From: JAICLV01 sp036380925
GTDB taxonomy: Bacteria > Actinomycetota > Actinomycetes > Acidothermales > Acidothermaceae
Direction: 5' to 3'
Assembly: GCA_036380925.1 (NCBI GenBank)
Contig: DASVDW010000018.1
Span: forward strand, 1-47,028
Length of the DNA: 47,028 nucleotides
Shown: in pieces, positions 8,699 to 16,174 of the stretch
Layout of the letters: each line of letters starts with the position of its first letter
How positions within the stretch are numbered: position 1 is the first letter of the stretch
Position numbers and translations under genes: made by a program
Notes under the pieces: model-generated
Databases searched by the model: none
Seen by the model: only the letters and a program-made list of their open reading frames with translations
Told to the model about the DNA's origin: nothing

Positions 8699-9145
8699 GT
8701 GTCCGAGGAGTCCGGCGAGTCGCGCTGGCCGCTGATCGCCGCGTCCGCCGTGGTGGGGATAGAGGCGGCGGCCCTCGCGTCGTCCGCGATCATCACCCTC
8801 GCCTTGATCGGCGCCGGGCATCACCCGCACGACCGGGTCGACGCGTGGCTGGTCGTCGGCCTTGCCGCGTTGGGCGCGATCGGGCTGGGGTGGGTGTGGC
8901 GGGGGCTGACGCGACGCCGCCGGTGGGCCCGCTCTCCCGCGGTGCTCGTGCAGTTGCTCGCGCTGCCCGTCTCGTACAACGCGTTCGGCAACGGCGCGTG
9001 GTGGCTGGGCGGTCCGCTGCTGGCCTGCGCGGTGGTCGGCCTGGCCGGCTTGTTCGCGCCGTCCACGACCAACCTGTTGTTCGACACCGGCGCGCGGTCG
9101 GCGCCCGAGCGTCACTCCTCGACGAGCAAACCCTCGCGCAGCTGA
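8699..9145 (+). CDS. Small integral membrane protein (Rv3217c-like)
   Basis: A 148-residue protein with four probable membrane helices: about 10-36 (rich in Ala/Ile/Leu), 47-66, 79-95 and 99-121. Conserved aromatic and polar residues sit between helices 3 and 4 (SYNAFGNGAWWLGGP). The function is unknown. Position and orientation, divergent from the lipid kinase, match Rv3217c, a conserved membrane protein in the same neighbourhood. The start is GTG 8699, 62 bp from the lipid-kinase start. The 3' end overlaps the convergent sigF gene by 34 bp, so the C-terminal Ser/Arg-rich tail is read opposite the sigF 3' end. Confidence 0.75.
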   Translation: MSEESGESRWPLIAASAVVGIEAAALASSAIITLALIGAGHHPHDRVDAWLVVGLAALGAIGLGWVWRGLTRRRRWARSPAVLVQLLALPVSYNAFGNGAWWLGGPLLACAVVGLAGLFAPSTTNLLFDTGARSAPERHSSTSKPSRS

Positions 9146-9999
9146 GCGAGGGTGCGGGCGAGCAACCGCGACACGTGCATTTGGGAGATGCCGAGCTCGG
9201 CCGCGATCTGCGACTGCGTCATGTTCCCAAAGAAGCGCAGCAGCAGAATTCGCTTCTCCCGCGGCGGCAACCGGTCGAGCAAGGGTTTGAGCGACTCCCG
9301 GTACTCGACGCCTTCGAGCGACTCGTCGACGACGCCGAGCGTGTCGGCGACGGCGAGCGCGTCGGAGTCGCCGCCTTCGGGCGTGTCGAGCGAGACCGTG
9401 GAGTACGCGTTGGCCGACTCCAAACCCTCCAAGACGTCCTCTTCGCTCATGCCGAGATAGCTGGCGAGCTCTGCGACCGTGGGGGAGCGCCCGTTGCGTT
9501 GGGCCAGCTCGCTGGTCGCTTTCGCGAGCGCCAGCTTCAACTCCTGCAAGCGGCGGGGAACCCGGATCGCCCAGCCCTTGTCGCGGAAGTGCCGCTTGAT
9601 CTCGCCGACGATCGTCGGTGTCGCGTAGGTGGAAAACTCGACGCCGCGCTCAAGGTCGAACCGGTCGACCGACTTGATCAAGCCGATGGTCGCCACCTGC
9701 ACGAGGTCGTCGTGCAACTCGCCGCGGTTGCGAAACCGCCGCGCCAGGTACTCGACGAGCGGCAGATGCGTCTCGACCAGCTCGTCGCGAATCGCCTGCC
9801 GCTGCGCAGAGCCCTCCGGCAACGCCGCCATCTGGGCGAACAATTGGCGCGCTCGCGCGCGGTCGTTGACGGCCTCTTCGGGGCGCGGCACGGCTGACTC
9901 CGCGTCGTTGAGATCGATCGTGTCGTCCGCCGCGGCGCCTTTCGCCGGCTCGGTGTCGGTCCGTGCGCGGTCGGCGTCCACCTGAGGCTGGCCGCTCAC
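9112..9999 (-). CDS. sigF: RNA polymerase sigma factor, SigF/SigB/SigG type
   Basis: A 295-residue alternative sigma factor with regions 2, 3 and 4. Region 2 includes HLPLVEYLARRFRNRGELHDD, DLVQVATIGLIKSVDRFD and FSTYATPTIVGEIKRHFRD; region 3 is about 140-195. Region 4 has LPPREKRILLLRFFGNMTQ and the helix-turn-helix QIAAELGISQMHVSRLL. An acidic tail of about 45 residues precedes region 2. These factors direct general-stress or stationary-phase genes and are held inactive by an RsbW-type anti-sigma factor, encoded immediately upstream with a GTGA overlap (9996-9999). No anti-anti-sigma gene is adjacent. The paralogue letter is by similarity only. Confidence 0.85.
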   Translation of the reverse strand: MSGQPQVDADRARTDTEPAKGAAADDTIDLNDAESAVPRPEEAVNDRARARQLFAQMAALPEGSAQRQAIRDELVETHLPLVEYLARRFRNRGELHDDLVQVATIGLIKSVDRFDLERGVEFSTYATPTIVGEIKRHFRDKGWAIRVPRRLQELKLALAKATSELAQRNGRSPTVAELASYLGMSEEDVLEGLESANAYSTVSLDTPEGGDSDALAVADTLGVVDESLEGVEYRESLKPLLDRLPPREKRILLLRFFGNMTQSQIAAELGISQMHVSRLLARTLAQLREGLLVEE

Positions 10000-10466
10000 G
10001 CCCGCACTCCGTACGCTCGCCGCTTGACCAGCGCGATCGTCTGCCGCCCGTCCGGTTCGGTCCAGCTGTCAACCTGACCGGCCAGCGCCGACAGCACGGT
10101 CCACGCGAAGGAGTCGCGGGCCGGGCCGTGCCCTGTGCTCGATGGCGCCGACACGGTGATGTTGATCGCCTCGCCGGTCATCTCGAAGACGGCGACCAGC
10201 TCGGCGTCGGGCGCGATCCCCACCAGCAGCAGGCAGCAGGCTTCGTCGACCGCGATCCGCAGGTCTTCGATCTCGTCGAGCGTGAAGTCAAGTCGTGCCG
10301 CGAGGCTTGCCGTGGTGGTGCGCAGCACCGCGAGGTACGCCGGTGTGGCCGGTAGGCGCACCGTGACGACGTCGCGCTGGATGGCTCCGTCGGCGAGGAC
10401 GGCGGACGCCGCGTCCTTCGACGTCGTGGGTCGGGCTTGCGCTGGGATGCCCTCGGTGGTCGACAA
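9996..10466 (-). CDS. rsbW: Anti-sigma factor, RsbW/UsfX-like serine kinase fold
   Basis: About 156 residues of the GHKL ATPase fold used by anti-sigma factors. The N-box region reads EIEDLRIAVDEACCLLL, followed by beta strands (LVAVFEMTGEAINITV) and a C-terminal DGRQTIALVKRR. It is expected to bind and block the downstream sigma factor until released by a dephosphorylated RsbV-like partner. The GTGA overlap with sigF implies coupled translation and fixed stoichiometry. The start is uncertain: TTG 10466 has GGAG eight bases upstream, while TTG 10496 would add ten residues. The 75 bp ahead of it run into the GNAT gene, so rsbW may be read through from that gene or have its own promoter. Confidence 0.8.
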   Translation of the reverse strand: MSTTEGIPAQARPTTSKDAASAVLADGAIQRDVVTVRLPATPAYLAVLRTTTASLAARLDFTLDEIEDLRIAVDEACCLLLVGIAPDAELVAVFEMTGEAINITVSAPSSTGHGPARDSFAWTVLSALAGQVDSWTEPDGRQTIALVKRRAYGVRA

Positions 10467-10541
10467 GCTGGCCGCTCCATCTCTGTGGTGTCGCAACAGC
10501 GGAGCGTTCTCGATCTGCCCGCTGCCTGCTCAGCCGGCTGC

Positions 10542-11075
10542 TCAACTGGCAGCGCGGCCGGTGTTGCCCACGTTACCCGCGGAATCGGCGGCTACACGTG
10601 CTGCGGCAGCGGCAAGTTGGTCGCCGGCGAGCCGCCACACCGTCCACTCGTCCATCGGGACGGCTCCGATCGCGCGGTAAAAGCCCTGGGCGCCGGCGTT
10701 CCAGTCGAGCACCGACCATTCGACCCGGCCGTAGCCGCGCTCGAGCGCGATCCGCACGAGTTGGAGGAGCAGCGCCTTGCCGTAGCCGTTGCGGCGGTAG
10801 CGCGGCCGGACGTAAAGGTCTTCGAGGTAGACGCCGTGCTTGCCGACCCAGGTGGAAAAGTTCAGGAACCACAGCGCGAAGCCGGCGATCTCGACGCCGT
10901 CACCGGTGTCGTGTTCGGCGATGAGGCAAGACACCGCGGGCCGGTCGCAAAACAGCGCCGCGCGAAGGTCGTCGGGGGTCGCCTGGACCGCGTCCGGCTC
11001 GCGCTCAAAGGCGGCGAGCTCTTTGATGAGGGAAAGGATCGTGTCGACGTCGGCTGGGCGGGCGGGTCTAATCAT
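10542..11075 (-). CDS. GNAT N-acetyltransferase, diamine-acetyltransferase-like
   Basis: A 177-residue GNAT protein. It has IRPARPADVDTILSLIKELA at the N-terminus, EDLYVRPRYRRNGYGKALLLQ (the acetyl-CoA-binding RxxGxG/A loop) in the middle, and a VLDWNAGAQGFYRAIGAVPM segment typical of motif B. The sequence resembles the spermidine/thialysine acetyltransferase branch (ELAAFEREPDAV and GFALWFLNFSTW), so a polyamine or amino-acid amine is a plausible acceptor. A disordered Ala-rich tail of about 25 residues ends the protein. It corresponds in position to the Rv3216 acetyltransferase of mycobacteria. ATG 11075 is used. The acceptor is not proven. Confidence 0.82.
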   Translation of the reverse strand: MIRPARPADVDTILSLIKELAAFEREPDAVQATPDDLRAALFCDRPAVSCLIAEHDTGDGVEIAGFALWFLNFSTWVGKHGVYLEDLYVRPRYRRNGYGKALLLQLVRIALERGYGRVEWSVLDWNAGAQGFYRAIGAVPMDEWTVWRLAGDQLAAAAARVAADSAGNVGNTGRAAS

Positions 11076-11111
11076 GCCCGCAGATTACGGGCTCGCTCGC
11101 GACGCGCCACG

Positions 11112-11163
11112 GAGGATTCCGAGGCCGGATGGCGGGGAAGCCGGCGCCCGCCTCGGAATCCTC
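11112..11163 (-). terminator. Long hairpin downstream of sodN
   Basis: A perfect 14 bp inverted repeat, GAGGATTCCGAGGC at 11112-11125 and GCCTCGGAATCCTC at 11150-11163, with a 24-base loop. It begins 16 bp after the sodN stop, ahead of the GNAT start. There is no T-run, as often in high-GC actinobacteria, so it may terminate transcription or stabilise the sodN 3' end. Confidence 0.65.
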
Positions 11164-11178
11164 TGGCCGCGTCTTGGG

Positions 11179-11595
11179 TCACGCCTTCTTCGTCTCCCAG
11201 AAGATCTTGTCGATCTCGGCGATCTTGTCGAGCAATTGCTGGGCGACGCCGGGGTCGAGCTGCCCCTTGGCGCCGGCCGCGCCGGCGAGCTTCGTGGCGT
11301 CCCAGAACAGCTGGTGCAGCTGGGGGTACTTCTCAAGGTGGTTCGGCTTGAAGTAGTCGGTCCACAGCACCCAAAGGTGGTGCTTCACGAGCTCGGCGCG
11401 CTGCTCCTTGATCATGATGGCGCGGGTGCGAAACGCCGGGTCCTCGTTGGCCTGGTACTTCTCGATGATGGCCTTGACCGACTCCGCCTCGATGCGGGCT
11501 TGCGCGGGGTCGTAGACGCCGCACGGCAGGTCGCAGTGCGCGTGGACCACCGACCTGGGTGTAAGGATTCGGGCGAGCAGATTCAAGCGGGGCAT
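11179..11595 (-). CDS. sodN: Nickel superoxide dismutase precursor
   Basis: A 138-residue precursor of Ni-SOD, which converts superoxide to oxygen and hydrogen peroxide. The diagnostic nickel hook HCDLPCGVYDP is at residues 20-30; after removal of the 19-residue leader, His1, Cys2 and Cys6 would bind nickel. The remainder is a four-helix bundle (QARIEAESVKAIIEKYQ and RAELVKHHLWVLWTDYFKP). The mature length of about 119 residues is normal. ATG 11595 has AAGGAG upstream. The maturation protease SodX is encoded divergently 87 bp away. In streptomycetes sodN is induced by nickel; no Nur-like site is obvious in the short gap. Confidence 0.96.
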   Translation of the reverse strand: MPRLNLLARILTPRSVVHAHCDLPCGVYDPAQARIEAESVKAIIEKYQANEDPAFRTRAIMIKEQRAELVKHHLWVLWTDYFKPNHLEKYPQLHQLFWDATKLAGAAGAKGQLDPGVAQQLLDKIAEIDKIFWETKKA

Positions 11596-11656
11596 GAGGC
11601 GCTCCTTCCGCGACTTCTACCTTTGTGATCTGTCTCGGACACTACCCCGGTCATCG

Positions 11657-11672
11657 CGCCGGACTCCCGGCG
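11657..11672 (+). repeat. Inverted repeat in sodX leader
   Basis: CGCCGG and CCGGCG with a 4-base spacer, ending at the first base of the sodX ribosome site (GGGAGG) and 10 bp before the ATG. It could form a small RNA hairpin that modulates sodX translation, or be chance in GC-rich DNA. Confidence 0.3.
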
Positions 11673-11682
11673 GGAGGCGATC

Positions 11683-12009
11683 ATGGCGCCGCTGCGGTTG
11701 CGGGCCTTCGTTGTCGACGGCGACTCGATGCTGCCGTCGTTTCGCCCCGGCGACTGCCTGCTGGTGCGGGTGGGGGCGAAAGTCCGCGCCGGTGATGTGG
11801 TGGTGGCCCGGCGGCCGTCGACCGGCTTGTTGGTGCTGAAACGCGCGGCGCGTCGGGTGGACGGCGGATGGTGGCTGCTGTCGGACAACGCGGCGGTCGG
11901 GCTCGACGACAGCCGCGCGTTCGGGACGGTGCCGGATTCGGCGGTTGTCGGGCGGGTCTGGTTTCGCTATTACCCGTGGCTCCACGGCAAGGGTGCTAGC
12001 CGCCGTTGA
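11683..12009 (+). CDS. sodX: Nickel-type superoxide dismutase maturation protease
   Basis: A 108-residue S26-family (signal-peptidase-like) protease. The catalytic serine is in VDGDSMLPSF (Ser15) and the general-base lysine in LVLKRA (Lys53). The short length and absence of a membrane anchor are normal for SodX, which trims the SodN leader to expose the histidine that ligates nickel. ATG 11683 has GGGAGG upstream. It is divergent from sodN, whereas many genomes carry the two in tandem; both may share control from the 87 bp gap. The 3' end overlaps the convergent htrA-like gene by 14 bp. Confidence 0.92.
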   Translation: MAPLRLRAFVVDGDSMLPSFRPGDCLLVRVGAKVRAGDVVVARRPSTGLLVLKRAARRVDGGWWLLSDNAAVGLDDSRAFGTVPDSAVVGRVWFRYYPWLHGKGASRR

Positions 12010-13126
12010 GCTGGCCCAAGGTGACGGCGACCTTGGCCTGCGACCCGCCCGCCTTGGTGACTTCGACGGTCACCTTGTCGCCGGGCTTCATCGACGCGAG
12101 CACCACCGAAAGTGTCTGCGTGTCAGGTGTCTTGTTGCCGTTGATGGCGTTGATGACGTCCCCGGCGGCGATCCCGGCGCTGGCCGCCGGACCGCCCGCT
12201 TCCACCTTCACGACACCGACTCCGGCGGGCGCGCCGTCAGGGCCGCTGACCGTCACGACGGTCACCCCGAGCGCCGCGCGGTGGGAGTTCACGACCTTGC
12301 CGTGATCGACCAATTGCTGCGCGATGTCGGTGACCACGTTGCTCGGGATGGCGAACCCGATCCCAGGAGCCGCGCCTCCGAGTTGCTGATCTGTCGCGGC
12401 CAGCGTTGGAATGCCCACCACCTGTCCGGACAGGCTCACCAGCGCGCCGCCGCTGTTGCCCGGGTTGATGGCGGCGCTGGTTTGGATGACGTTGGGCAAC
12501 GTCGCGCCCGGCGACGACGCGTCCTTTGGCTCGGTCACGGTCCGACCGGTCGCCGACACGATCCCTTCCGTGACGCTGCTCGCCAGCCCAAGGGGATTTC
12601 CCATCGCGAGGACGATGTCGCCCACGCGCACCTTGCTCGAGTCGGCGAAGGTCGCCGGCTGCAGGCCGCTGGCGTTGCTCACCTTGATGACGGCGAGGTC
12701 GTCCGGCGGGTATGAGCCGACAAGTGTGGCCGGCAACGACGTGGCGCCGCTCGAGAGCCGCACCTGGTATGTCGACGCGCCCGCGACAACATGGTCGTTC
12801 GTGACGATGTAACCCTTGTCGTTGAAGACGATTCCGGATCCCAAGCCGCGGTCGGTGTTGATTTCGACGACGGACGGCAGCACCCTGCTCACGACGCTGA
12901 CGAAGGCGCCCTGAAGCGACTGCAGGTCTGGCGGCGCGGGCGCCGCCGATGGGTTGGTCGTCGGCGAGCCTGTCGACGCGCCCGCCGACGACGAGCCTGG
13001 CGACGCGCCCGTCGAGGAGCCTTGAGCCGACGACGGATTCGACGACGAGGTGCAGCCCGCCGCGAGCAACGCCGCGGCGGCGATGGCGGCCGGCCCTGTC
13101 AAGGCCCGGCGCGAACGGGCGAGCAT
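11996..13126 (-). CDS. HtrA/DegP-like serine protease lipoprotein with PDZ domain
   Basis: A 376-residue envelope protease. The signal peptide ends in a lipobox, LLAAGC (Cys25), so the protein is probably a lipoprotein. A Ser/Gly/Pro-rich linker (about 26-66) leads to a trypsin-fold domain with the catalytic triad His112 (TNDHVVAG), Asp143 (DDLAVIK) and Ser225 (NPGNSGGALV). A C-terminal PDZ domain follows (about 275-365, GPAASAGIAAGDVINAING). It should degrade or chaperone misfolded exported proteins. ATG 13126 is preferred because GGAGG lies seven bases upstream; an in-frame TTG two codons earlier is too close to it. Most HtrAs in this group have an N-terminal anchor instead of a lipobox. 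Confidence 0.9.
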   Translation of the reverse strand: MLARSRRALTGPAAIAAAALLAAGCTSSSNPSSAQGSSTGASPGSSSAGASTGSPTTNPSAAPAPPDLQSLQGAFVSVVSRVLPSVVEINTDRGLGSGIVFNDKGYIVTNDHVVAGASTYQVRLSSGATSLPATLVGSYPPDDLAVIKVSNASGLQPATFADSSKVRVGDIVLAMGNPLGLASSVTEGIVSATGRTVTEPKDASSPGATLPNVIQTSAAINPGNSGGALVSLSGQVVGIPTLAATDQQLGGAAPGIGFAIPSNVVTDIAQQLVDHGKVVNSHRAALGVTVVTVSGPDGAPAGVGVVKVEAGGPAASAGIAAGDVINAINGNKTPDTQTLSVVLASMKPGDKVTVEVTKAGGSQAKVAVTLGQLNGG

Positions 13127-13194
13127 GATCAATCCTCCGCGGTCGGACAGACGGCTGCCCTAAGCGTGCCCGGGGGCCAGCCGCTGAATCGCGG

Positions 13195-13848
13195 TCAAAC
13201 GCGAGGGGTCCAAATCGTCGTGGCCTTGCGCTCCACACCCTCGATCGCAAGCGCCGTAGGGACTTCGTAGGCGGCGACCTCGTCGAGGCCGTCTCGCGGC
13301 AGGTAAGCGCGGCCGGGGTCGGCGAGCAGCGCGCCCACCCCGTTCGCCTTTGCCCGGCGGAGGAATCGAACGAGGCGCTCGGCGAGGTCCGGCTGGTAGC
13401 AGACGTCGCCCGCGACCACCAGGTCGAACTGATCGAGCGTGACGTCACGGTCGAGCAGATCCCGTTGCACGACGTCGATCGCGACCTGGTTGGCCCGCGC
13501 GTTCAGTTCTTGAGCCGCGGCGGCGAACGAGTCGACGTCGTTGGCCACCGCGCTGCGGGCGCCGGCCTTCATCGCCGCGATCGCGACCAGGCCCGAACCC
13601 GCCGCCAGGTCGAGTACCCTGCGATCGCGCACCAGGTCCGGATGGTCGAGCAGATGGCGGGCGAGCGCTTGACCGCCCGCCCACGGAAACGACCAGTACG
13701 GCACGGGCGCGTCGTCCTTGCCGAGTCGGGTGATGTCCCAGACCTCATAGGCGTTCTCGGCCGCGTACAACACGATCTCCGGGATTAGCGGAACCGGCAG
13801 CAGCTGCGTGCTGGCGCACACCGCGATGTAGTGCTCGACGTCCGGCAC
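13195..13848 (-). CDS. Class I SAM-dependent methyltransferase, ETFB-lysine-methyltransferase-like
   Basis: A 217-residue Rossmann-fold methyltransferase. The SAM-binding motif I is VLDLAAGSGLVAIAAMKAGA, followed by an acidic VANDVDSFA and a DLVVAGDVCYQPDLAER segment. The N-terminal EVWDITRLGKDDAPVPYWSFPWAGG resembles the nicotinamide/ETFB-beta methyltransferase group, which methylates protein lysines. The substrate is unknown. The start is GTG 13848, eight bp after the rmlC stop, so the two are probably cotranscribed. The frame upstream of GTG 13848 runs through rmlC in another frame and is not coding. Confidence 0.78.
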   Translation of the reverse strand: MPDVEHYIAVCASTQLLPVPLIPEIVLYAAENAYEVWDITRLGKDDAPVPYWSFPWAGGQALARHLLDHPDLVRDRRVLDLAAGSGLVAIAAMKAGARSAVANDVDSFAAAAQELNARANQVAIDVVQRDLLDRDVTLDQFDLVVAGDVCYQPDLAERLVRFLRRAKANGVGALLADPGRAYLPRDGLDEVAAYEVPTALAIEGVERKATTIWTPRV

Positions 13849-13856
13849 TGGTCTCG

Positions 13857-14462
13857 CTAGCCGCGGAAACGCAACGACGCGCGGTAGGCGAGGCACTCGG
13901 CGTAGGTGGGCAAGACGCCGTCGGCGGCGGCCTGGCGCAGGGTGGGGGCCGCGCGGTCCTTGTCGGACAGGATCGGCTCGACGTCGCTCGGCCACGGGAT
14001 GCCGAGGCCGGCGTCGAGCGGGTTCACTCCGTGCTCGCGGTCCGGCGCGTATCCGGTCGAGCACAGGTAGGTCACGACGGCGTCGTCGGTCAACGCCATG
14101 AAAGCGTGGCCGAGGCCCTCGGAGAGGTACACCGCGCGACGGTCGACGTCGTCCAGCCGAACGGTGTCGACGGCGCCGAACGTCGGCGATCCGGCGCGGA
14201 TGTCGACGATGACGTCGAGCACCGCGCCGCTCGGGCAATAGACGTACTTGGCCTGCGACGGCGGGACGTCGGCGAAATGCACCCCGCGGACGGTGCCGCG
14301 CTTCGAAACCGACTGGTTGGACTGCGCGATGTGGAAGTCATGGCCGATGGCGCGCGCGACGACGTCCGCCCGGTACCACTCCAGGAACACACCGCGCTCG
14401 TCCGGAAACTGGCGCGGAGTGAACTCCCATGCGTCGGGGACGGCGAGTTCGCGAACCTCCAT
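13857..14462 (-). CDS. rmlC: dTDP-4-dehydrorhamnose 3,5-epimerase family protein
   Basis: A 201-residue cupin of the RmlC/RfbC family, which epimerises C3 and C5 of dTDP-4-keto-6-deoxy-glucose on the way to dTDP-L-rhamnose or related deoxysugars. Visible features: FPDERGVFLEWYR near the N-terminus, the catalytic His in VRGVHFAD (His62), AKYVYCPSGAVLDVIVDIR, and GHAFMALTDDAVVTYLCS. No rmlA, rmlB or rmlD lies nearby, so it is an orphan here and may act in another deoxysugar route. It sits 24 bp after the amino-acid transporter ATPase gene on the same strand and may be read through from it. Confidence 0.88.
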   Translation of the reverse strand: MEVRELAVPDAWEFTPRQFPDERGVFLEWYRADVVARAIGHDFHIAQSNQSVSKRGTVRGVHFADVPPSQAKYVYCPSGAVLDVIVDIRAGSPTFGAVDTVRLDDVDRRAVYLSEGLGHAFMALTDDAVVTYLCSTGYAPDREHGVNPLDAGLGIPWPSDVEPILSDKDRAAPTLRQAAADGVLPTYAECLAYRASLRFRG

Positions 14463-14486
14463 GGTCCGTGAGCCTAGTGGTCGGTG

Positions 14487-15254
14487 CTACAGAACTTGCG
14501 ACAGGAACGCTTGGGTGCGCGTGTGTTGCGGATTAGAGATGACTTCGGACGGCGGACCGGACTCCACCACCACGCCGGCGTCCATGAAGACGACGGTGTC
14601 GGCCACCTCGCGCGCGAAGCCAATCTCGTGCGTGACGACGATCATCGTCATGCCCGAGCGGGCGAGGTCGCGCATGACCGCGAGCACGTCGCCGACGAGT
14701 TCAGGGTCGAGCGCGGACGTCGGCTCATCGAACAGCATCAGCTTGGGGCGCATGGCGAGTGCGCGGGCGATGGCGACCCGCTGCTGCTGCCCGCCGGATA
14801 GCTGGCGCGGATAGGCCTTCGCCCGGTCGGCGAGCCCCACTTTTGACAGGAGTTCCATCGCGCGGGCGCGCACCTCGTCCTTCGGCTCGCCCTTGACCCG
14901 GGTCGGCGCCTCCATGATGTTGCCGAGCGCGGTCATGTGCGGGAACAGGTTGAAGTGCTGGAAAACCATGCCGATCTCGGTGCGTTTGCGGGCCACCTCT
15001 TTCTCGGGCAGCTCGTGCAGCTTGTCGCCGACCTGCCGGTACCCGACCAGCTCGCCGTCGACGTAAAGCCGGCCTGCGTTGATTTTCTCCAGGTGATTGA
15101 TGCAGCGCAGGAAGGTGCTCTTGCCGGAGCCGCTCGGGCCCAGCAAGCACACCACCTGGCCGGAGGCGACCTGGAAGTCGATGCCCTTGAGCACTTCGTT
15201 GGCGCCGAAGGACTTGTGAACCTGCTGGGCGTGGACCATCAACCGACTCGTCAT
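14487..15254 (-). CDS. Polar amino-acid ABC transporter, ATP-binding protein
   Basis: A 255-residue GlnQ/HisP-type ATPase. Walker A GPSGSGKST is at 39-47; then FQHFNLFPHMTALGNI with the Q-loop, LSGGQQQRVAIARAL, and Walker B LMLFDEPTSALDPE, followed by the His-switch VTHEIGFAREVAD. The start is ATG 15254, which overlaps the permease stop (ATGA 15251-15254). It powers import by the permease and binding protein encoded just upstream. Substrate class is from family resemblance; the specific amino acid is unknown. Confidence 0.93.
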   Translation of the reverse strand: MTSRLMVHAQQVHKSFGANEVLKGIDFQVASGQVVCLLGPSGSGKSTFLRCINHLEKINAGRLYVDGELVGYRQVGDKLHELPEKEVARKRTEIGMVFQHFNLFPHMTALGNIMEAPTRVKGEPKDEVRARAMELLSKVGLADRAKAYPRQLSGGQQQRVAIARALAMRPKLMLFDEPTSALDPELVGDVLAVMRDLARSGMTMIVVTHEIGFAREVADTVVFMDAGVVVESGPPSEVISNPQHTRTQAFLSQVL

Positions 15255-16171
15255 CGAGGACGCCCGCCGTGGAAGAGCGATCGCGCCCGCTGCAGAGGGG
15301 TCGGCGGAAGGCTGCGGGCGGCGCCGCGCGCGTAATACCGCTCGATGTAGTACTGGCCGACCTGCAGCAGGGAGGTCATGAACAGGTACCAGATGATCGC
15401 GACCACAAGCAGCGGGATGGTCTTGTAGTTGGCGTTGTAGATGATTTGCACCGACCGCAGCAGATCGGCGAGGCCGATGGTGCTCACCAGCGCGGTGCTC
15501 TTCAGCATGCTGTTGATCTCGTTGCCGGTCGGGGGCACGATCACCCGCATGGCCTGCGGCAGGACGACCCTGCGCATCACCTGCACCCGGGTCATGCCAA
15601 GCGCCTGGGCCGCTTCGGTTTGTCCCTCCTCCACGGACAAAATACCGGCGCGCACGATCTCCGACATGTAAGCGCCCTCGTTGAGGGCGAGGGCGAGCAG
15701 CGCGCTGACGAACAGCGTGATCAGGCTGTTGGTGTCTTGCGACCAGAAGTAGGGACCGAACGGCACGCCAAAGGCGATGCGGCGGATGAACGTGGCGAAC
15801 GAGAACCAGAAGATGATCTGAACCAGCAACGGCGTGCCGCGAAAGAACCACACGTACGCCCAGGCGCTCATCGAGACCACCGGGTTTGGCGACAGCCGCA
15901 TGACCGCGGTCAGCACTCCGATGGCGATGCCGATGGCCATCGAAAGCGCCGTCAGCTCGAGTGTCATGCCGACTCCGCGCATGACGATAGAGCTGAACAG
16001 GTAGTGCCCAACGGTGTGCCACTCGATGTTCGGGTTCGTCACCAGCATGTGCGCGAACATCGCGATCAGCACGCCGATGATGACGACGGCTACCCATCGG
16101 CCGGGGTGCTGCACGGGAACGGCCCGAATGGTCTCGGGCCGCTCCCGTGCGGTTTCGACGTCCGACGTCAT
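15251..16171 (-). CDS. Polar amino-acid ABC transporter, permease
   Basis: A 306-residue permease of the HisM/GlnP family. One N-terminal helix (about 28-46) is followed by the transport domain, which opens with GVGMTLELTALSMAIGIAIG. The EAA loop is EAAQALGMTRVQVMRRVVLPQAMR, which contacts the ATPase. About six membrane helices are apparent. It is 3 bp after the binding-protein gene and overlaps the ATPase gene by 4 bp, a standard three-gene importer operon in the order binding protein, permease, ATPase. As no second permease is encoded, it probably forms a homodimer. Confidence 0.92.
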   Translation of the reverse strand: MTSDVETARERPETIRAVPVQHPGRWVAVVIIGVLIAMFAHMLVTNPNIEWHTVGHYLFSSIVMRGVGMTLELTALSMAIGIAIGVLTAVMRLSPNPVVSMSAWAYVWFFRGTPLLVQIIFWFSFATFIRRIAFGVPFGPYFWSQDTNSLITLFVSALLALALNEGAYMSEIVRAGILSVEEGQTEAAQALGMTRVQVMRRVVLPQAMRVIVPPTGNEINSMLKSTALVSTIGLADLLRSVQIIYNANYKTIPLLVVAIIWYLFMTSLLQVGQYYIERYYARGAARSLPPTPLQRARSLFHGGRPR

Positions 16172-16174
16172 GAC

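Noticed and set aside
10560..10605. SigF-like promoter (GGGTAA with a weak GTGT upstream) ahead of rsbW on the minus strand
   Set aside because: The -35 part does not match the GTTT/GTTA consensus, the spacing is short and it lies inside the GNAT gene; not strong enough to annotate.
15255..16097. Upstream extension of the amino-acid ATPase frame
   Set aside because: It overlaps the permease in another frame; the ATPase begins at the ATGA overlap at 15254.
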